Origin: Lytechinus pictus
Taxonomy: Eukaryota; Echinodermata; Echinoidea; Temnopleuroida; Toxopneustidae
NCBI RefSeq assembly: GCF_037042905.1
Contig: NC_087251.1
Location: 34,203,001-34,267,000 of the forward strand
Reading direction: 5' to 3'
DNA: 64,000 nucleotides
In this document: positions 61,915 to 64,000 of the stretch, piece after piece
Layout: each line of letters starts with the position of its first letter
Position numbering within the stretch: position 1 is the first letter of the stretch
Position numbers and translations under genes: made by a program
Notes under the pieces: model-generated
Told to the model about the DNA's origin: nothing
The model's input: the letters and a program-made list of their open reading frames with translations, nothing else
Database searches by the model: none

Positions 61915-62635
61915 CAGAGGCGTCGATCCTGGTGGGGGGGGGGGCGATCGCCCCACCAATGAAAATATTGGGGGGCAAACATATCGTTTTGCCCCCCAAT
62001 AATTCCGCATGTGCAAAAAATAAAATAAGATTGTAATGTTACACAGAAATCAGCAAGCGATATTGAGATACAACTCGTATTTTATTTAAAATCGTGCTCA
62101 AAATGTCCGCTTTTCATATTGGAATATAAAAGTTTTCAGCTCGCGCTTCGCGCTCGCATAATTTCTGTAGCAAAAACCCATACTTTTCATGATTAAATAG
62201 GTGAACAGAATATCCCGTTTTCAGTTCTAAACCTCAAAAGAACTCCCGATTCGATTTGCAATAATCTTTTGTTGGATATATATCTTGTTCTTTATTAAAA
62301 ACGTCCATTAAACTGTCAATTTTTTCCAGATCGAAATATCAAACTTTTCAGCTCGCGCTTCGCGCTCGCATTTATTGTTCTTGTAGACACCCATCTTAAT
62401 CATTGGTACCAAAAATGCTTAGAATATCAAGCTTTCAGGTCAGAGTATAAAGAAATTTCAGCTCGCACTCGCATTATCTGTGTAGTGAGATATGTATCCT
62501 CCTCATGAGTTACTACAAACAGTCCTAAACAGGTACCTCTTTCCTGTTTTCAGGTCAGTATAGTATAAAGTTTCAGCTCGCGCTTCGCGCTTGCATTGAT
62601 TTGTTGGTGAGAAATGTGTCTGTTTCTCATGAGTC

Positions 62636-62698
<63 letters not shown>

Positions 62699-62795
62699 TG
62701 TGTGTGTGGGTGAGTTTGTTTTGTGTGATCGAGCGCCTTTGGAACGTTGATTATGATTTCGCCTCCCCAATCTGAATAATGGATCGACGCCCCTG
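61915..62795 (-). mobile_element. hAT-type MITE with GCGCGAAGCGCG repeats, copy 3, TSD AAAAGGAG
   Basis: Inverted orientation relative to copies 1 and 2. CAGAGGCGTCGATCC at the left and CAGGGGCGTCGATCC read inward from the right. A perfect 8-bp duplication AAAAGGAG flanks it (61907-61914 and 62796-62803). It carries four CAGCTCGCGCTTCGCGCT-like blocks and a (TA)n tract of about 55 bases at 62640-62695. 881 bp; open frames inside are chance. Confidence 0.92.
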
Positions 62796-62803
62796 AAAAG
62801 GAG

Positions 62804-63480
62804 GATAACCTCTCCAAGTAAAAAGCACTTTTTAAGTTTCGCAGGGCGACAAAACTTGAATACATTTTACGGCCACACGGCTTGTAAGTTTGACATCAAA
62901 ATACCATGCGCATATCAGGGCGCATATTTAGGAAACCATTCCCTTGTGCTTCCTACACTGCAATTGTCGCATTTTGTGATTATAAAGACTTTGTCCGGTT
63001 GGGAAATAATAATTAACTGCCTGCGTTAACTTGAAGACAAGCAATGGGGTCAATGGGTAATGGTTGAGATAAACAGATATACTGAGAGATAGACAGAGAT
63101 ATGATATAAGAGAGAGAGGGGGGAGGTGGAGGACGACGACGACGAATGAAAGAAAGTAGGGTGAGTAAGGGCATAAGGGGGAGTGGAAGGGGGGGGGCAA
63201 ATAGGGACGAGAATCTGTTTTGGAATGGGAACAATTGGGATGTAAAGGTAATAAAAATAATAACATAACAACAATAACATTGAAAGCTATAGAATGGAAG
63301 ATGAACAGTAAGTCTTAAGAGAGCGAGAAGAAAAGAGAAATGTGTAAACGTCAAAAGTTTAAAATAATAATGTAATAATAAATAAAGTTGCCCCATGAGC
63401 TGTTTAGTCTACATAAAGGAATGGCAAATGCGACGAATAAAGGGAGGAAAGGCGCTATAGGCGATGGACAGAGAGAGCGA
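62804..63480. other. Purine-rich, low-complexity stretch
   Basis: GA/G-rich repeats at 63085-63200 with GAC repeats at 63132-63145. Frames on the minus strand are proline/serine-rich products of this bias and not genes. Confidence 0.5.
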
Positions 63481-63484
63481 GAAC

Positions 63485-63620
63485 GAAACCGGAAGTTTTG
63501 ATCACCGGAGGAGAAATATCATTATCATCAACCGTCCTTCGTTACCATGGTGACAACGGATTGCTTTGGATGTCTTAAGGAATATATACTCCTCCGAACC
63601 TTTTCATTCGGCGCTCCTCT
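63485..63620. promoter_or_regulatory. Promoter-like block: ETS site and X-box
   Basis: ACCGGAAGT at about 63488 is a strong ETS-like motif. GTTACCATGGTGAC at about 63541-63554 is a near-ideal RFX X-box (GTTACC, 2-base spacer, GGTGAC). AATATATACT follows about 30 bases on. A donor-like CTTGAAG|GTGAAT at about 63627 would suit a plus-strand first exon. The gene served is not in the window. Confidence 0.5.
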
Positions 63621-63889
63621 TGAAGGTGAATTTTTCATGACAATTCATCTTGGCAAGAGCAGCTTATTCATTTTATATTTATAAACACCGTTGTGTGATA
63701 TGCCTGTGGATTGGGATTTAATATCCCCCAAGGAAAAGGGCTACATTCTTTGTTATTTCTTACATTTCACCTCGTACTCCACCCATCTCGCTCTCTGGCT
63801 ATTCATTGTGTTATGAATAGAATAGCATAGTAAAGGCTGAATATTACGGGTGGCGAAGGCTTCTTTAGTGGAATAAGGTGTATGTAGTG

Positions 63890-63960
63890 GTGGGAGGGTG
63901 TGTGTGTGTGGGTGTGAGGTAGTGTGCGTGTGTGTGTGAGGGTGTGTGTGTGTGAATGGG
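63890..63960 (+). repeat. (TG)n microsatellite
   Basis: An imperfect GTGTGTG/GGTGTG tract near the right edge. Confidence 0.85.
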
Positions 63961-64000
63961 ATGGGGGGAGTCGCGAAAGTGTATGTAGGTTGTGGATGTT

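Noticed and set aside
62503..62865. 120-codon minus-strand frame with poly-IY
   Set aside because: Lies in the hAT element and its (TA)n tract.

Overview
This window is eukaryotic, intron-rich, AT-rich animal DNA, most likely from an echinoderm and probably a sea urchin. Four lines of evidence point there: spliced deuterostome genes, many short palindromic DNA-transposon derivatives, a tRNA-derived SINE, and foldback elements built of about 15-bp iterons that recall sea-urchin TU elements. The species call is an inference.

Gene layout. (1) 1-1800: a CpG-rich promoter-like block with NRF1- and E2F-like sites, plus three candidate minus-strand exons of a gene I cannot name, running off the left edge. 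(2) 9888-31977, plus strand: 15 phase-consistent exons of a PPP1R36-like gene (protein phosphatase 1 regulatory subunit 36); only a short first coding exon is unlocated. Its introns hold a broken THAP/P-element transposase with a LINE and a TTAA-flanked MITE nested inside, a hAT MITE, LINE relics, a SINE, and an inverted-repeat element carrying a histone H2B fragment. (3) 36392-40356, plus strand: a two-exon CCDC32-like gene whose single intron has a GC donor. (4) 45817-53531, minus strand: a complete six-exon STPG4-like gene of SHIPPO/STPG repeats. (5) 59647-60780, minus strand: the last three coding exons of a calmodulin gene; its first exons lie right of the window. (6) 63480-63620: an X-box and an ETS-like site, possibly a promoter near the right edge.

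STPG4 and a calmodulin gene lying next to each other on the same strand, in the same order, matches my memory of human 2p21 (CALM2-STPG4) and may be ancient microsynteny. PPP1R36 and STPG4 are linked to sperm or cilia, CCDC32 to AP2/clathrin and cilia-related phenotypes, and calmodulin to calcium signalling. They need not be co-regulated, but an RFX-like site lies upstream of STPG4.

Between and inside the genes: an about 160-bp satellite rich in ACTGGT (3.27-4.36 kb), at least four hAT-type MITE insertions with perfect 8-bp target duplications, a family of TTAA-flanked palindromic MITEs, two TA-flanked MITEs, foldback elements at 55.56 and 59.08 kb, tandem duplications, and many G/C homopolymers of 10 or more. 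Most other open frames are chance frames in AT-rich or repeat DNA.
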